A stretch of 25,520 bases of DNA, taken from IMG/VR virus record IMGVR_UViG_3300035698_030599, positions 1 through 25,520 of that record, one strand, 5' to 3'. Under the pieces are notes generated by a model that saw only the letters and a program-made list of their open reading frames with translations, was not told the DNA's origin and ran no database searches. The DNA is from a virus. The position numbers and the translations under genes were made by a program. Positions 7,719 to 15,288 of this stretch are shown in pieces (position 1 is the first letter of the stretch; every line of letters begins with the position of its first letter).

Positions 7719-7750
7719 CCAGGGAGCCCCAGTGTATCGGGGCTCCCTGG
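7719..7750 (-). promoter_or_regulatory. Perfect 12-bp hairpin between vWA and PP2C genes
   Basis: CCAGGGAGCCCC (7719-7730) and its exact complement (7739-7750) flank an 8-nt loop. On the minus strand the 3' arm runs directly into the Shine-Dalgarno (GGGGAG) 7 nt before the PP2C start. There is no U-run behind it, so it is not a textbook terminator; attenuation, RNA processing or control of ribosome access are alternatives. Confidence 0.7.
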
Positions 7751-7766
7751 CGGGCATGGAGGAGAT

Positions 7767-8516
7767 TCAGACTGTCAGTGAGAGCGGAATCGACGGGCCA
7801 CCAGTCCCGAGAGCTTGAGACTGGGACGATATAGATTGCGAGATGAATTCGCCCAACTTGGCGATATTCTTCGGGGAGGCTTCGTCGATCTCGACGTACT
7901 GTGTCAATCCAGCTTCCTTTTGGAAGCCAGACAAGTAAGACGAAAGCTGTGGGTAATCCTTTACCCCAACACCCACCAAGATGGTGAGCATGGATTCGAG
8001 AGCCTCTTGACGCATGACGCCAGCAAGCGCCTTCTGTACGCCCTTCGCGGTAGCTGGCGCGCAGTTATTGTCACCATCCGTGATGATCACAACCAGCCCG
8101 TTGACCGTGAAATCGTTGTCCGCGAGATCCTTGCCGTAGTCTCCTTCGGCAGAGATGGCGTTCTGAGCAGCGGCAAACAGCGCTGTCGTTCCGCCGATCT
8201 CGATGCAGCCCACATAGTCGTCTGGGTTGCACTGTTCGAGCATCTTGAAGCCATGGAACTCTCGGAGTTCATGGTCGAAGAGGAGGACGCGAAGCAACAG
8301 GTTGTCCGCTCGTGGGCTCATGGCGCAGGCCCGGACAACGTTCTTGATCGCCTCTTCCATTTCTCCGCAGTAGCTGGAAACGCTACCGCTAACGTCCTGA
8401 ACGATAGTTACGAGCGTATACTCCGACGCTCCCAAGTCGTCCAGAGCAGCCGCCGAATAGCCGAAATGGCCAGTGGGCAACTTTCTCTGTTCGAGTGTGT
8501 CATCAATACGGGGCAT
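7767..8516 (-). CDS. vWA-domain protein, TerY-like
   Basis: The 249-residue protein is a single von Willebrand A domain. The metal-ion-dependent adhesion site is visible as QDVSGSVSS (D41, S43, S45), a threonine in GGTTALF, and an aspartate in ITDGDNN. TerY proteins have this form and work with a kinase and a PP2C phosphatase. It is followed by those two genes, completing the triad. The start is the ATG at 8516, with AAGGAG 7 nt upstream; the open frame continues further upstream but has no better ribosome site there. The start lies 24 bases after the stop of the coiled-coil gene. Function in tellurite resistance should not be assumed; TerD-family genes are absent here. Confidence 0.88.
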   Translation of the reverse strand: MPRIDDTLEQRKLPTGHFGYSAAALDDLGASEYTLVTIVQDVSGSVSSYCGEMEEAIKNVVRACAMSPRADNLLLRVLLFDHELREFHGFKMLEQCNPDDYVGCIEIGGTTALFAAAQNAISAEGDYGKDLADNDFTVNGLVVIITDGDNNCAPATAKGVQKALAGVMRQEALESMLTILVGVGVKDYPQLSSYLSGFQKEAGLTQYVEIDEASPKNIAKLGEFISQSISSQSQALGTGGPSIPLSLTV

Positions 8517-8539
8517 GGTTATCTCCTTCCGTCCCGTTG

Positions 8540-8863
8540 TTAGTTCTTGTTCAACCCAAAGAAGACCACATCTCCCAACGAGAGATGGAACTTCCTTTCC
8601 ATCGATCTCTTGAATTCGTGAACGAACACAGAACATTGCTCCGCGCTGTCACCATTCGATGCGATTTGCGTACGACATTTCGTGACATCATCGCTATCGT
8701 GAGCTACGTTCTCGTCTTGCAGCAACTTAGCGACCTCTTGCCTGGCAGCTTTCTCTTTTTCGCGGAAGAAAGCCAGCTTCTTCTCCGCTGCTTCTAGAAG
8801 CTCTTCACCTGTGTAAGTGAACTTCCAGGTTTGGCGATTCACGTTTCTGTGATCGTTGTACAT
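8540..8863 (-). CDS. Small coiled-coil hypothetical protein
   Basis: This 107-residue protein has a long charged helix (about residues 20-50, rich in Glu, Lys, Ala) likely to form a coiled coil, then a polar middle and a short hydrophobic C-terminus. No family is recognised. AAAGG is 11 nt before the ATG. It stands between the nicotinamidase-type gene and the vWA gene and may be a partner of the triad; that is from position only. Confidence 0.65.
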   Translation of the reverse strand: MYNDHRNVNRQTWKFTYTGEELLEAAEKKLAFFREKEKAARQEVAKLLQDENVAHDSDDVTKCRTQIASNGDSAEQCSVFVHEFKRSMERKFHLSLGDVVFFGLNKN

Positions 8864-8885
8864 GGCAGATGTAGCCTTTCTTCGC

Positions 8886-9686
8886 TCAGATGAGGAAGTC
8901 TTCGCACTTGACGACCTGCATCCCTCTTCCGGTCATCTCCTTGACGAAATCGTCTTGGAGCGACTCGAAACCGGTAACAGGGCTCGTGCCGTCAATCAAG
9001 AGAACGAACTTCTTGACATGCGAATCGTCGCCAAGCATGTTCGCGATATCCCGGACGGTGTTCGCCAGACAGTGAGATCCCGCCTCGCCGCAGATCGCAA
9101 CAACGTCCGCTTCTCGAAGCGTATCGATGAACGGAGTGTTGAGTTGCGTGGAGGGATCTTGCGGATCGGGGACTTCCGCTTGGACCGCACCGTAATGCTC
9201 GGTGTAGATGTTGGAGCCCTTCGTTACGTAATCGACTACGGCGAAGTTCTCCTCTTCCCACAGGACTAGAGCAGCGAACAGCCCGGAAACGACGTTCTGT
9301 CCCCAACTCCCGATCAGGCAGTGAGGAGGCCAGATGCAGAGCGGATACCGCTGGCCAGCTTCCAGAGCCTTGACGTAGGCCAAAAGCCTCTTGGTAAGCC
9401 CCGGCCTGGTGGGAGCCCAGACACCGTTCTCAACGTCGGAAGCGCTGATGAGGGTGAAGGGATCGGGGTGTTCGCCCTTGGAGTTCTTCCACATGATGGG
9501 ATGGGCGATATCGACGGGGTGGTGCGAATCGATGGTCGTATGGATATCGGTCAACTGCGCACCGATTTCCTCGATCATCTTGGCGACTCGCTCCATGTCT
9601 TCTTCGGCTCCGGGAACATACAGAGCCCCTGCTGGGTCGCAGAAATCGTTCTGCGGGTCAATCACAATAATTTGCACATTTTGCAT
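8886..9686 (-). CDS. Nicotinamidase / cysteine hydrolase
   Basis: The 266-residue protein has the isochorismatase-like fold with nicotinamidase residues: D10 in VIDPQNDF, metal-site residues around D53, H55 and H62 (DSHHPVDIAHP), lysine K156 (VTKGSN) and the nucleophile C206 in GEAGSHC. Nicotinamidases turn nicotinamide into nicotinic acid, the first step of NAD+ salvage by the Preiss-Handler route. It is a little longer than the usual ~210 residues, with an insert around residues 90-130. AAGGAG lies 6 nt before the ATG. An NAD+-dependent DNA ligase is encoded in the same window. Related hydrolases act on other amides, so the exact substrate is not certain. Confidence 0.82.
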   Translation of the reverse strand: MQNVQIIVIDPQNDFCDPAGALYVPGAEEDMERVAKMIEEIGAQLTDIHTTIDSHHPVDIAHPIMWKNSKGEHPDPFTLISASDVENGVWAPTRPGLTKRLLAYVKALEAGQRYPLCIWPPHCLIGSWGQNVVSGLFAALVLWEEENFAVVDYVTKGSNIYTEHYGAVQAEVPDPQDPSTQLNTPFIDTLREADVVAICGEAGSHCLANTVRDIANMLGDDSHVKKFVLLIDGTSPVTGFESLQDDFVKEMTGRGMQVVKCEDFLI

Positions 9687-9758
9687 CTTTTTCTCCTTCA
9701 GGAAAAGATGGTTAGTTGCCGATATTGTAGTAAGTAGTCACACAGGAGGATTTTTATT

Positions 9759-10568
9759 ATGGCTAGACAATATCTCAAATGGACGGAAGATGAGATCGCC
9801 TACATGATCTCTCATTATGCTACCACTCCCATGAACATTCTGAGAAAGAATCTTAGGGGCAGGGATCATCGGGCTGTTGTAAAAAAAGCACAAGTTCTTG
9901 GACTCCGTAAACAATCTACTCGACTTTCCGACCCGTCAGTTCTCTTATCAGATACCCCAGAAGCCTACTACTGGATAGGCTTTCTTTTGGCGGATGGAGG
10001 CTTTACCAAAAGACGCATAACCTTGAAAATCTCCGTCAAGGACCGCAATCATCTAATGTCTTTTCGGGAGTTCGTAAGCTCTGAGAACAAAGTTCGTGCC
10101 AAAGACAACACTTGCCAGCTAAGACTGACTGCTGTCGAGCAGGTCATGAAGCTGAGAGAGAAATTCGGTATCACCAATGACAAGACGCACCACCCTTGTC
10201 GAATAGATTGGATAATAGATGATGATTTGCTCTTCTCTCTCATCGTAGGTTTTATCGACGGTGATGGTTGTGTCTCAAGAAACAAACAGTTCAGCAAATG
10301 CCACCGTCTAAGCGTTGTAGGACATCACTCTTGGCTGTCTAACTTATTGTTTATGGAAGAAAGCCTATACAGGATCACCGATCACAATCATACCCCATCA
10401 GCAAAAACAAGAGATCATTGGACGACTGTCCCAGGGCAAACGCAAAAGAAAAGATACCGTATTGCCTCTTTCTACATCTCCAAGCGAGATATTCTATTGT
10501 CAATACGCCGCATGGCAGAAGATCTTGATCTGCCTTTTATGCAAAGAAAACTCGGTAAGATCGAATAG
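9759..10568 (+). CDS. LAGLIDADG homing endonuclease
   Basis: The 269-residue protein has an N-terminal helical DNA-binding part (about residues 5-55, with a WTEDE start and a repeated-helix pattern). Two LAGLIDADG motifs follow, YWIGFLLADGGF (about residues 71-82) and LIVGFIDGDGC (about 161-171), so one chain should act as a pseudo-dimer. It is free-standing and points against all neighbours, dividing the nicotinamidase gene from the SPFH gene without breaking either. AGGAGG lies 9 nt before the ATG. Its stop is followed by a strong hairpin. Such genes spread by cutting lineages that lack them; the insertion site is therefore a likely target in relatives. No intron borders are apparent. Confidence 0.88.
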   Translation: MARQYLKWTEDEIAYMISHYATTPMNILRKNLRGRDHRAVVKKAQVLGLRKQSTRLSDPSVLLSDTPEAYYWIGFLLADGGFTKRRITLKISVKDRNHLMSFREFVSSENKVRAKDNTCQLRLTAVEQVMKLREKFGITNDKTHHPCRIDWIIDDDLLFSLIVGFIDGDGCVSRNKQFSKCHRLSVVGHHSWLSNLLFMEESLYRITDHNHTPSAKTRDHWTTVPGQTQKKRYRIASFYISKRDILLSIRRMAEDLDLPFMQRKLGKIE

Positions 10569-10650
10569 TAGTTGATTCGTTTTCGTCTATACGATCCTAT
10601 GAAAAGACAGCATGTTTGGACAGGAAAAAATCTCCTATCCCAAACTGGCA

Positions 10651-10690
10651 AGGGACCGGTGCCGAATATCATCTATCGGTGCCGGTCCCT
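10651..10690. terminator. Strong hairpin between convergent genes, likely bidirectional terminator
   Basis: A 15-bp stem (two G-T wobbles) formed by 10651-10665 and 10676-10690 with a 10-nt loop lies 82 bases past the endonuclease stop and 25 bases past the SPFH stop. It lies between two converging genes, the expected place for a shared terminator. Neither side has a clean U-run, although a run of six T follows about 25 nt later on the minus strand. Confidence 0.7.
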
Positions 10691-10715
10691 GTCAGTCATT
10701 GGACGTAACTACTTT

Positions 10716-11900
10716 CTACTTCTTGGCAGGAGCGACAGCGCCAACACCTTGATCCGTCAATGCCACAGGAATCTTGGCACCTTCTGCCATCAAAGCGATA
10801 AACGCCTTCTCGGGGATAATGTTGACGCCAGCCATAAGACCTTTGAGCTTCTCAGCCAGCAATCCGCCGATTTCAACCTGAGCGCGAAGCTTGCCTTCCA
10901 CTCCGCCGTATTCGGCCATCTTCTTCAACTCGGTAACCTGAGCCAGTGCTGTGCCAAGAGCCAGTTCGCCCTCAGCCTGGAATCCCTTCTGAGCTTTCTC
11001 GCCTTCACCCTGCAAGGACATTTCTTCCTTCTCGGCTGTAGCTGCCGCGACCCTAGCTTTTGCCTTTGCCTCAGCCTCCAGGACTTGCTGCTCGGCTTCA
11101 CCTTCAGCCTCCATGACTACTTCGATCTTCTTCGCTTCCGCTTCGGCTCTACGAGTCTCAACCATAACCTGTTGTTTCGCAGCTTCCGCAGCCGCCTCTT
11201 CTACCGCAGCAAATTTCTCTTCGGTAGCTCTCAGCAGCTTCTGCTTCGCAAGCTGTTTGGCCTGGATCTCCGATTCGTACGCCGGATCGAGTTTGATATC
11301 ATAAAGCGTGGCGTTCTCGATGACGATACCGCGAGAGACCAAAACGTCGTGTTCTTTGATGCCCTTCTCGATCTCGTCTCGCAGGCTGTTGAATCCTTCG
11401 CCAGAGTAGATCTCAAGAGCTTCCTTCGGTCGTACTTTCTCATTGACGACATCGATGATCGTTCGCTTCATGATCTTGTAGCGATAATCTTTCGCAAGAC
11501 CATCCCTGTATAGCTGAACGACTTTCGCTTTCTCGATGTGATAGACGACAGTGAGGATGACGCCAGCTTTCTGACCGCCCTCGTTGCCACACGCTACTTC
11601 GATAACATCGAACTCATTATCAGCGGTATCTTCGCCTTCAGTATCCACTTTCTGCTGTGGTGCGAAAGATATCTTCTGCGTTCCGACATCGACGATATGG
11701 CAGTTGCCAAACCAGACGAAGTGCAAACCATCTTGCAGGGGCTCGTCTTGTACTCCGCTACCCCATTTGTGAACGACGCCAGACTGGTAGCCCTCAATGT
11801 TAACGACATCGATGCAAACCGCCAGGACAACGCACAGTACGATTATTCCTACGATAACGCCTACCAACCGCTTGATGAGTTTGTCAGACAGATCCAACAT
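10716..11900 (-). CDS. SPFH/band-7 (prohibitin-stomatin type) membrane protein
   Basis: The 394-residue protein has one N-terminal membrane helix (about residues 10-30), then a band-7 domain (about 32-210, starting GYQSGVVHKWGSGV and including VLTVVYHI and the RTIIDVV helix). A long Ala/Glu/Lys-rich coiled coil (about 215-320) and a hydrophobic C-terminal end (AGVNIIPEKAFIALMAEG) follow. SPFH proteins oligomerise into rings on membranes and organise or protect membrane complexes. AAGGA is 8 nt upstream of the ATG. The gene follows a small membrane protein with its own helical tail (11976-12278). In a phage the role could be membrane protection or defence evasion; that is inference. Confidence 0.88.
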   Translation of the reverse strand: MLDLSDKLIKRLVGVIVGIIVLCVVLAVCIDVVNIEGYQSGVVHKWGSGVQDEPLQDGLHFVWFGNCHIVDVGTQKISFAPQQKVDTEGEDTADNEFDVIEVACGNEGGQKAGVILTVVYHIEKAKVVQLYRDGLAKDYRYKIMKRTIIDVVNEKVRPKEALEIYSGEGFNSLRDEIEKGIKEHDVLVSRGIVIENATLYDIKLDPAYESEIQAKQLAKQKLLRATEEKFAAVEEAAAEAAKQQVMVETRRAEAEAKKIEVVMEAEGEAEQQVLEAEAKAKARVAAATAEKEEMSLQGEGEKAQKGFQAEGELALGTALAQVTELKKMAEYGGVEGKLRAQVEIGGLLAEKLKGLMAGVNIIPEKAFIALMAEGAKIPVALTDQGVGAVAPAKK

Positions 11901-11975
11901 GATTAGATTCCTTTGTTTTGAGTTACGTTCGTTTTCTTACCAACTGGTGAAACATTCCCTTTTTCTAGATATGCC

Positions 11976-12278
11976 CTATCCCATTTCTCCTCCATCTTCC
12001 GTGGTGTCGAAGTCCTCATACCACTCCGTGATGAATGACTCAACATCTGTGGGAGCCGCCTCATCCGTCTTCTCCATCTTGTTCCGGACAGCCTTAGCAA
12101 GCCTTTCAATCATCCGCTTGTTCTTGCTGGCGATATCAGCTTTGACTTTCTTGACTTCTCGACCCCATTCAGCAGTCTCCTGCATTTTCCAGATCTTATC
12201 CTTTTTCAGCCACTTAAGAATCATGTGGACGACAAGGACGGCTAGCAGCAATGCCAGCAATATGAATACAACTCTCAT
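11976..12278 (-). CDS. Small single-pass membrane protein with helical tail
   Basis: About 100 residues: a strong N-terminal membrane helix (VVFILLALLLAVLVVHMIL) followed by a Lys/Glu-rich helical region and an acidic C-terminus. No family is recognised. Two ATG codons stand side by side (12281 and 12278); the second has the better spacing, 6 nt after GGAG. It is encoded directly upstream of the SPFH protein and could be its membrane partner, judged by position alone. Confidence 0.68.
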   Translation of the reverse strand: MRVVFILLALLLAVLVVHMILKWLKKDKIWKMQETAEWGREVKKVKADIASKNKRMIERLAKAVRNKMEKTDEAAPTDVESFITEWYEDFDTTEDGGEMG

Positions 12279-12304
12279 CATTAGCTCCTTCTCTTACTAG
12301 AATA

Positions 12305-12347
12305 ATCCTTTTACGGTTAGACGTAGAAAGGATAAGGGCAAACCCTT
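12305..12347 (-). promoter_or_regulatory. Two adjacent hairpins in a 100-base intergenic gap
   Basis: Hairpin one pairs 12305-12315 with 12322-12333 around a 6-nt loop, with one bulged base. Hairpin two pairs 12334-12338 with 12343-12347 around a CAAA loop. They sit directly end to end between the stop of the 157-residue orphan gene and the small membrane-protein gene. No U-run follows, so terminator function is possible but not clear. Confidence 0.45.
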
Positions 12348-12379
12348 TCACTACAAGGCAATTTCAGATTATTTTTCGC

Positions 12380-12853
12380 TTAGTTATCGGTAGTCCCCAA
12401 TTTGCTATCTATCTGCTTCTGACTAATCCCAATAAAATGAAATGAAGAACCAGTAGCTGCAATGACCTTGATATCAGCATTTATTCCACTTTTCGCAAAA
12501 AGAAGACCGATCTTTTCGGAACAAAGCTTCGTAAGAAAGTCCATCGAAGCTTCATAATCACCATTCTCTGATCTCATCAAGAACGTAGTCGCTAAGTCTG
12601 TATCACTACTTACACAAGAGCTTATGTGTAATCTTCTAGTACCGTCTATATCTAGATCATCAGCGGGAGGCTCGTCCATACTGACGATTAGGTTCAAACC
12701 ATCCTCAAATAAAAACAGATGATCTATTGGCATTTTTGGGTCTTCGTTTATAGGACAAAGAGCCAAAAAGATCCTATCCTGCATCTGAGCCATCGTCTGC
12801 AACCGGAGGTCCTCAGTGATCTTTTTTATCTCTTCTTGTGTTATTGCTTCCAT
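12380..12853 (-). CDS. Hypothetical protein, 157 aa
   Basis: I do not recognise a family. The protein is acidic, starts with a charged helix (residues 1-30), and has hydrophobic beta-like segments (HLFLFEDGLNLIVSM; IKVIAATGSSFHFIGI). There is no signal peptide or membrane segment. AGGA precedes the ATG by 8 nt, and it starts 9 bases after the polynucleotide kinase-phosphatase stop, so it belongs to the same transcript. Confidence 0.7.
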   Translation of the reverse strand: MEAITQEEIKKITEDLRLQTMAQMQDRIFLALCPINEDPKMPIDHLFLFEDGLNLIVSMDEPPADDLDIDGTRRLHISSCVSSDTDLATTFLMRSENGDYEASMDFLTKLCSEKIGLLFAKSGINADIKVIAATGSSFHFIGISQKQIDSKLGTTDN

Positions 12854-12862
12854 TGTGATATC

Positions 12863-13831
12863 CTAAAAGAAATCCGATTGATCGAAGTATTCGATGCCAA
12901 GCCGTTTGGCAAAAGTCTTATCCGTTGTGCGGTCCCCTACCATGATACATTTCGAGGGGTCTAGTTTGTGCTTAAGAATCAAGGATACGCCCATACCAGA
13001 TTGAGGCTTCCTGCAATAGCACACAGGAGGAGTCCCATGCGGGCAATAAGCCACTTCGATATCCATTCCAAGATCTTTATTCGTCTTCGAGAAACAAGCA
13101 TGAGCTTGTTCTTTCGTCAACTGAACTCCACCATACTTATTCTTCGTTGCCATCCCCGATTGATTAGATGCTCCCAAAATGAGGTATCCCTCTTTCACAA
13201 GCTCCTGAATCTTTTCTTTCCTACCTGGTAAAACCCTAACTTGGCTCGGAGCGGTTGGGTATTTGAATTCCCCTCCTACCACTTCCCTCAGCGTTCCGTC
13301 ATAATCGAAGATTACCGCTTTGGACGTATGCCCAGGGCGAGGCGCTCTTATAAAAGTCACCTTTGAGACTTTGGAAAACCCCTCCCCAGTAGTGGGCTTC
13401 TGGAATGCTTTCTTGAACTTGAAGAGAACAACGATAGGAAAGATGTTGGAGTCTTTCCTGGCCGCACTAAGTGTTATGTCGTCTGGATGAAGAAACAACC
13501 GCCCGTATCGGTCATGCATGCGATAAAGTGCATTTTGCTGGGCGTCTTCAATCGAAGTCCCCATGAGCATGCATTCAACATCTACACCTGCCTTCTTCGC
13601 CGCAGCGACGAATGGGGCCCTAGATTCCACAGTTGGGAACAGATTGTCAAGAACAACATTTTTACCAGAAGCAAGAGCTTCTTCCATCTTGGGAACCAGG
13701 GCAACTACTCTACCACCTTCTTTATCCCTATTAAGATGAACGAAACCTTGATCTATGAAAGTTTGGCTCAGCGTCCCTTTGCCAGACGCTGGGAACCCCA
13801 TTACTACCACCACTTTGGCATTTCGCTGCAT
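12863..13831 (-). CDS. Polynucleotide kinase-phosphatase (PNKP-like)
   Basis: Two domains are visible. Residues are numbered from a TTG two codons upstream of the chosen ATG. The first half is a P-loop kinase: GFPASGKGT (14-22), the RDK segment (38-40) and a basic lid-like region (about 105-130). The second half is a HAD phosphatase: FDYDGT with D178 and D180, SNQSG (224-228), CYCRKPQSGM (273-282, a metal-binding loop seen in GmhB/HisB-type phosphatases) and VGDRTTD (300-306). The order kinase then phosphatase is that of T4 Pnkp, not of the animal enzyme. These enzymes phosphorylate 5'-OH ends and remove 3' phosphates, preparing breaks for ligation; the RNA ligase at 1115-1897 is the natural partner. 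Start: ATG 13831, with an alternative TTG at 13837 six nt after AAGGA. Its start overlaps the upstream gene. Confidence 0.85.
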   Translation of the reverse strand: MQRNAKVVVVMGFPASGKGTLSQTFIDQGFVHLNRDKEGGRVVALVPKMEEALASGKNVVLDNLFPTVESRAPFVAAAKKAGVDVECMLMGTSIEDAQQNALYRMHDRYGRLFLHPDDITLSAARKDSNIFPIVVLFKFKKAFQKPTTGEGFSKVSKVTFIRAPRPGHTSKAVIFDYDGTLREVVGGEFKYPTAPSQVRVLPGRKEKIQELVKEGYLILGASNQSGMATKNKYGGVQLTKEQAHACFSKTNKDLGMDIEVAYCPHGTPPVCYCRKPQSGMGVSLILKHKLDPSKCIMVGDRTTDKTFAKRLGIEYFDQSDFF

Positions 13832-14247
13832 TTCCAATGTCTTTCCTTGAAGAGTTTATCATACCACATTTTAATGATTGCTGTCTCTTCTTCCGCTGTC
13901 TTAGATTCCTTAAGCTCTTTAAGGAACTCCATAAGGACATCAGGAGAGGAGAGAAGTATTTTTGCGAAGTGTTTTCGTCGTAGTCGCCTGACCGCTGGAG
14001 TGCAGGCAAACACAGCAAGATCCAGTAGGATAAAAACCAAAAGGGCTATAGAACTAAAGGGTTTTGACAATAACCCAGTAACCGCATGGCTAATCGCCGC
14101 GCTTGTTAGGATGATTAACCCCATCCGCCACAACGCAGTCATCCACATCACTTTTTTTCGTGAATACTCTGCGAGTTTTTCCCTATACTCCCGCAAAAAT
14201 GCCATGTCATCATGGTCCAGATTATATTCCGGGATTATATTACCCAT
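13804..14247 (-). CDS. Membrane protein, two TM segments
   Basis: The 147-residue protein has a charged N-terminal helix, two membrane segments (about residues 42-60 and 67-85, the latter SSIALLVFILLDLAVFACTP), and a basic then acidic helical C-terminal half. The long cytoplasmic-looking tail could bind a partner. No family is recognised. Its ATG lies inside the last codons of the preceding gene, and its end overlaps the polynucleotide kinase-phosphatase start, so all three are probably translated in linked fashion. Confidence 0.7.
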   Translation of the reverse strand: MGNIIPEYNLDHDDMAFLREYREKLAEYSRKKVMWMTALWRMGLIILTSAAISHAVTGLLSKPFSSIALLVFILLDLAVFACTPAVRRLRRKHFAKILLSSPDVLMEFLKELKESKTAEEETAIIKMWYDKLFKERHWKCSEMPKWW

Positions 14248-14707
14248 CCTTATCGCCTTTCATCATCTCAAGAGGAATGCTCATCCAGATCATTTTCCTA
14301 CAAATCTCTCTGGCCATTTCTCTATGTTCTCCACTCAACAACAAAGTGAAGATGGCAGAGAAAGTTGATTTCCTGTCTTTGTGGCTTTTCGGGACAAACT
14401 TGTTCAAAACAAGAATGAACTTCCAAACGCCTTTAAGCGTTATCTTTAATCGGTCCCCATTCTTCTCTGCTTTAAGAGTTATCTCAGGCAACTCCACACC
14501 ATCTTTTGAGCGTATTGTGGAGAATGAAAGCTCGTCTGCATTCGATCTTTCCATCAGATCTTTCAAAACCGCCTCAAGCTTTTCCTTAGTGTATCCTTTC
14601 GATGGAAGAAAAAGCTCTTTGTCCATCTTCTTGCCATCAATAACAAGATGTACGACTTTCAGGTCGTCATCGTATCCTACAAGTTCTGCGCCTGCAATAT
14701 TACCCAT
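14240..14707 (-). CDS. Hypothetical protein, 155 aa
   Basis: The protein is not recognised. The first ~100 residues look beta-rich (KVVHLVIDG, DRLKITLKG) with a helix around 38-55. The C-terminal third is helical with many Met, Arg and Lys. No membrane segment is seen. AGGAG lies 9 nt before the ATG. Its first four residues (MGNI) are the same as those of the next gene, but the rest differ, so I take this as chance. Confidence 0.7.
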   Translation of the reverse strand: MGNIAGAELVGYDDDLKVVHLVIDGKKMDKELFLPSKGYTKEKLEAVLKDLMERSNADELSFSTIRSKDGVELPEITLKAEKNGDRLKITLKGVWKFILVLNKFVPKSHKDRKSTFSAIFTLLLSGEHREMAREICRKMIWMSIPLEMMKGDKDG

Positions 14708-14757
14708 GACAATCGGCTCCTATTCGGAACAAGATTGTAAACCTCATCTGCCCCACT

Positions 14758-15288
14758 CTAGACAAGAATATCTACTTCTTCGTCTTCTTTCTCAAAATAG
14801 CATGGAAGCTTAAGCCATGTCAGCAAGCGAAAAAGGAAGATCCTTTGATACGGGAGCATCAACCTGGAGGCTTCCTCAGGACTATGCCAACCGATATGAC
14901 TCACTTCTTGTATCTCTATGATTTCGCCAGACCCTTTGGGCCATTCTATGTGACAGGTATTGCTACTGAAATCTGTTTCTGGGTTGCAGTCGCCTTCTAT
15001 ACCCCATACATGCACAATCTTCCCGCCGATAGAAACAGTCGAGCCAAGATAGATCTCATTGAAGTTCTCTCTATCTGGTGATACGCCAGTTTCTTCTTCG
15101 AACTCTCGGAAAGCCGTTTCTTTTAGGGATGCATCAGTCTCTTCGTGAAGACCTTTGCAAATGGACCAGCCCCCTTCTTCTACTCCCTCCCATCTTGGTC
15201 CACCATGATGGCCCAAAATAATCTCTACGGATTTTTCCACCAATCGATAGAATATAATCCCCGCACTTTTTTGTCTATCTTTTTTCAT
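14758..15288 (-). CDS. Nudix hydrolase, COG4119-like
   Basis: The 176-residue protein matches the COG4119 form of the Nudix family: SAGIIFYR at the start, HHGGPRW, GGWSICKG, then the Nudix helix REFEEETGV (about residues 60-68), VVHVWGIEGD and a C-terminal NTCHIEWPKGSG segment. Nudix enzymes cleave nucleoside diphosphates linked to another group. The leading half of the Nudix box is slightly unusual: the expected Glu before the helix is Ala (TDASLKETAFREF), although the metal-binding REFEEE is intact. Substrates could be dinucleoside polyphosphates, oxidised nucleotides or capped RNA. The start overlaps the end of the methyltransferase gene by 14 bases. Confidence 0.85.
   Translation of the reverse strand: MKKDRQKSAGIIFYRLVEKSVEIILGHHGGPRWEGVEEGGWSICKGLHEETDASLKETAFREFEEETGVSPDRENFNEIYLGSTVSIGGKIVHVWGIEGDCNPETDFSSNTCHIEWPKGSGEIIEIQEVSHIGWHSPEEASRLMLPYQRIFLFRLLTWLKLPCYFEKEDEEVDILV

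Noticed and set aside
7767-8516. Tellurite-resistance operon
   Set aside because: Only the TerY-P part is present; no TerB, TerC or TerD-type gene is seen.
7815-8543. Plus-strand 242-codon ORF
   Set aside because: It is antisense to the vWA gene, which has a complete metal site and a good ribosome site.
10572-11513. Plus-strand 313-codon ORF
   Set aside because: It runs antisense to the SPFH gene; its Ser/Leu/Phe-rich composition is that of the reverse of a coiled-coil coding region.
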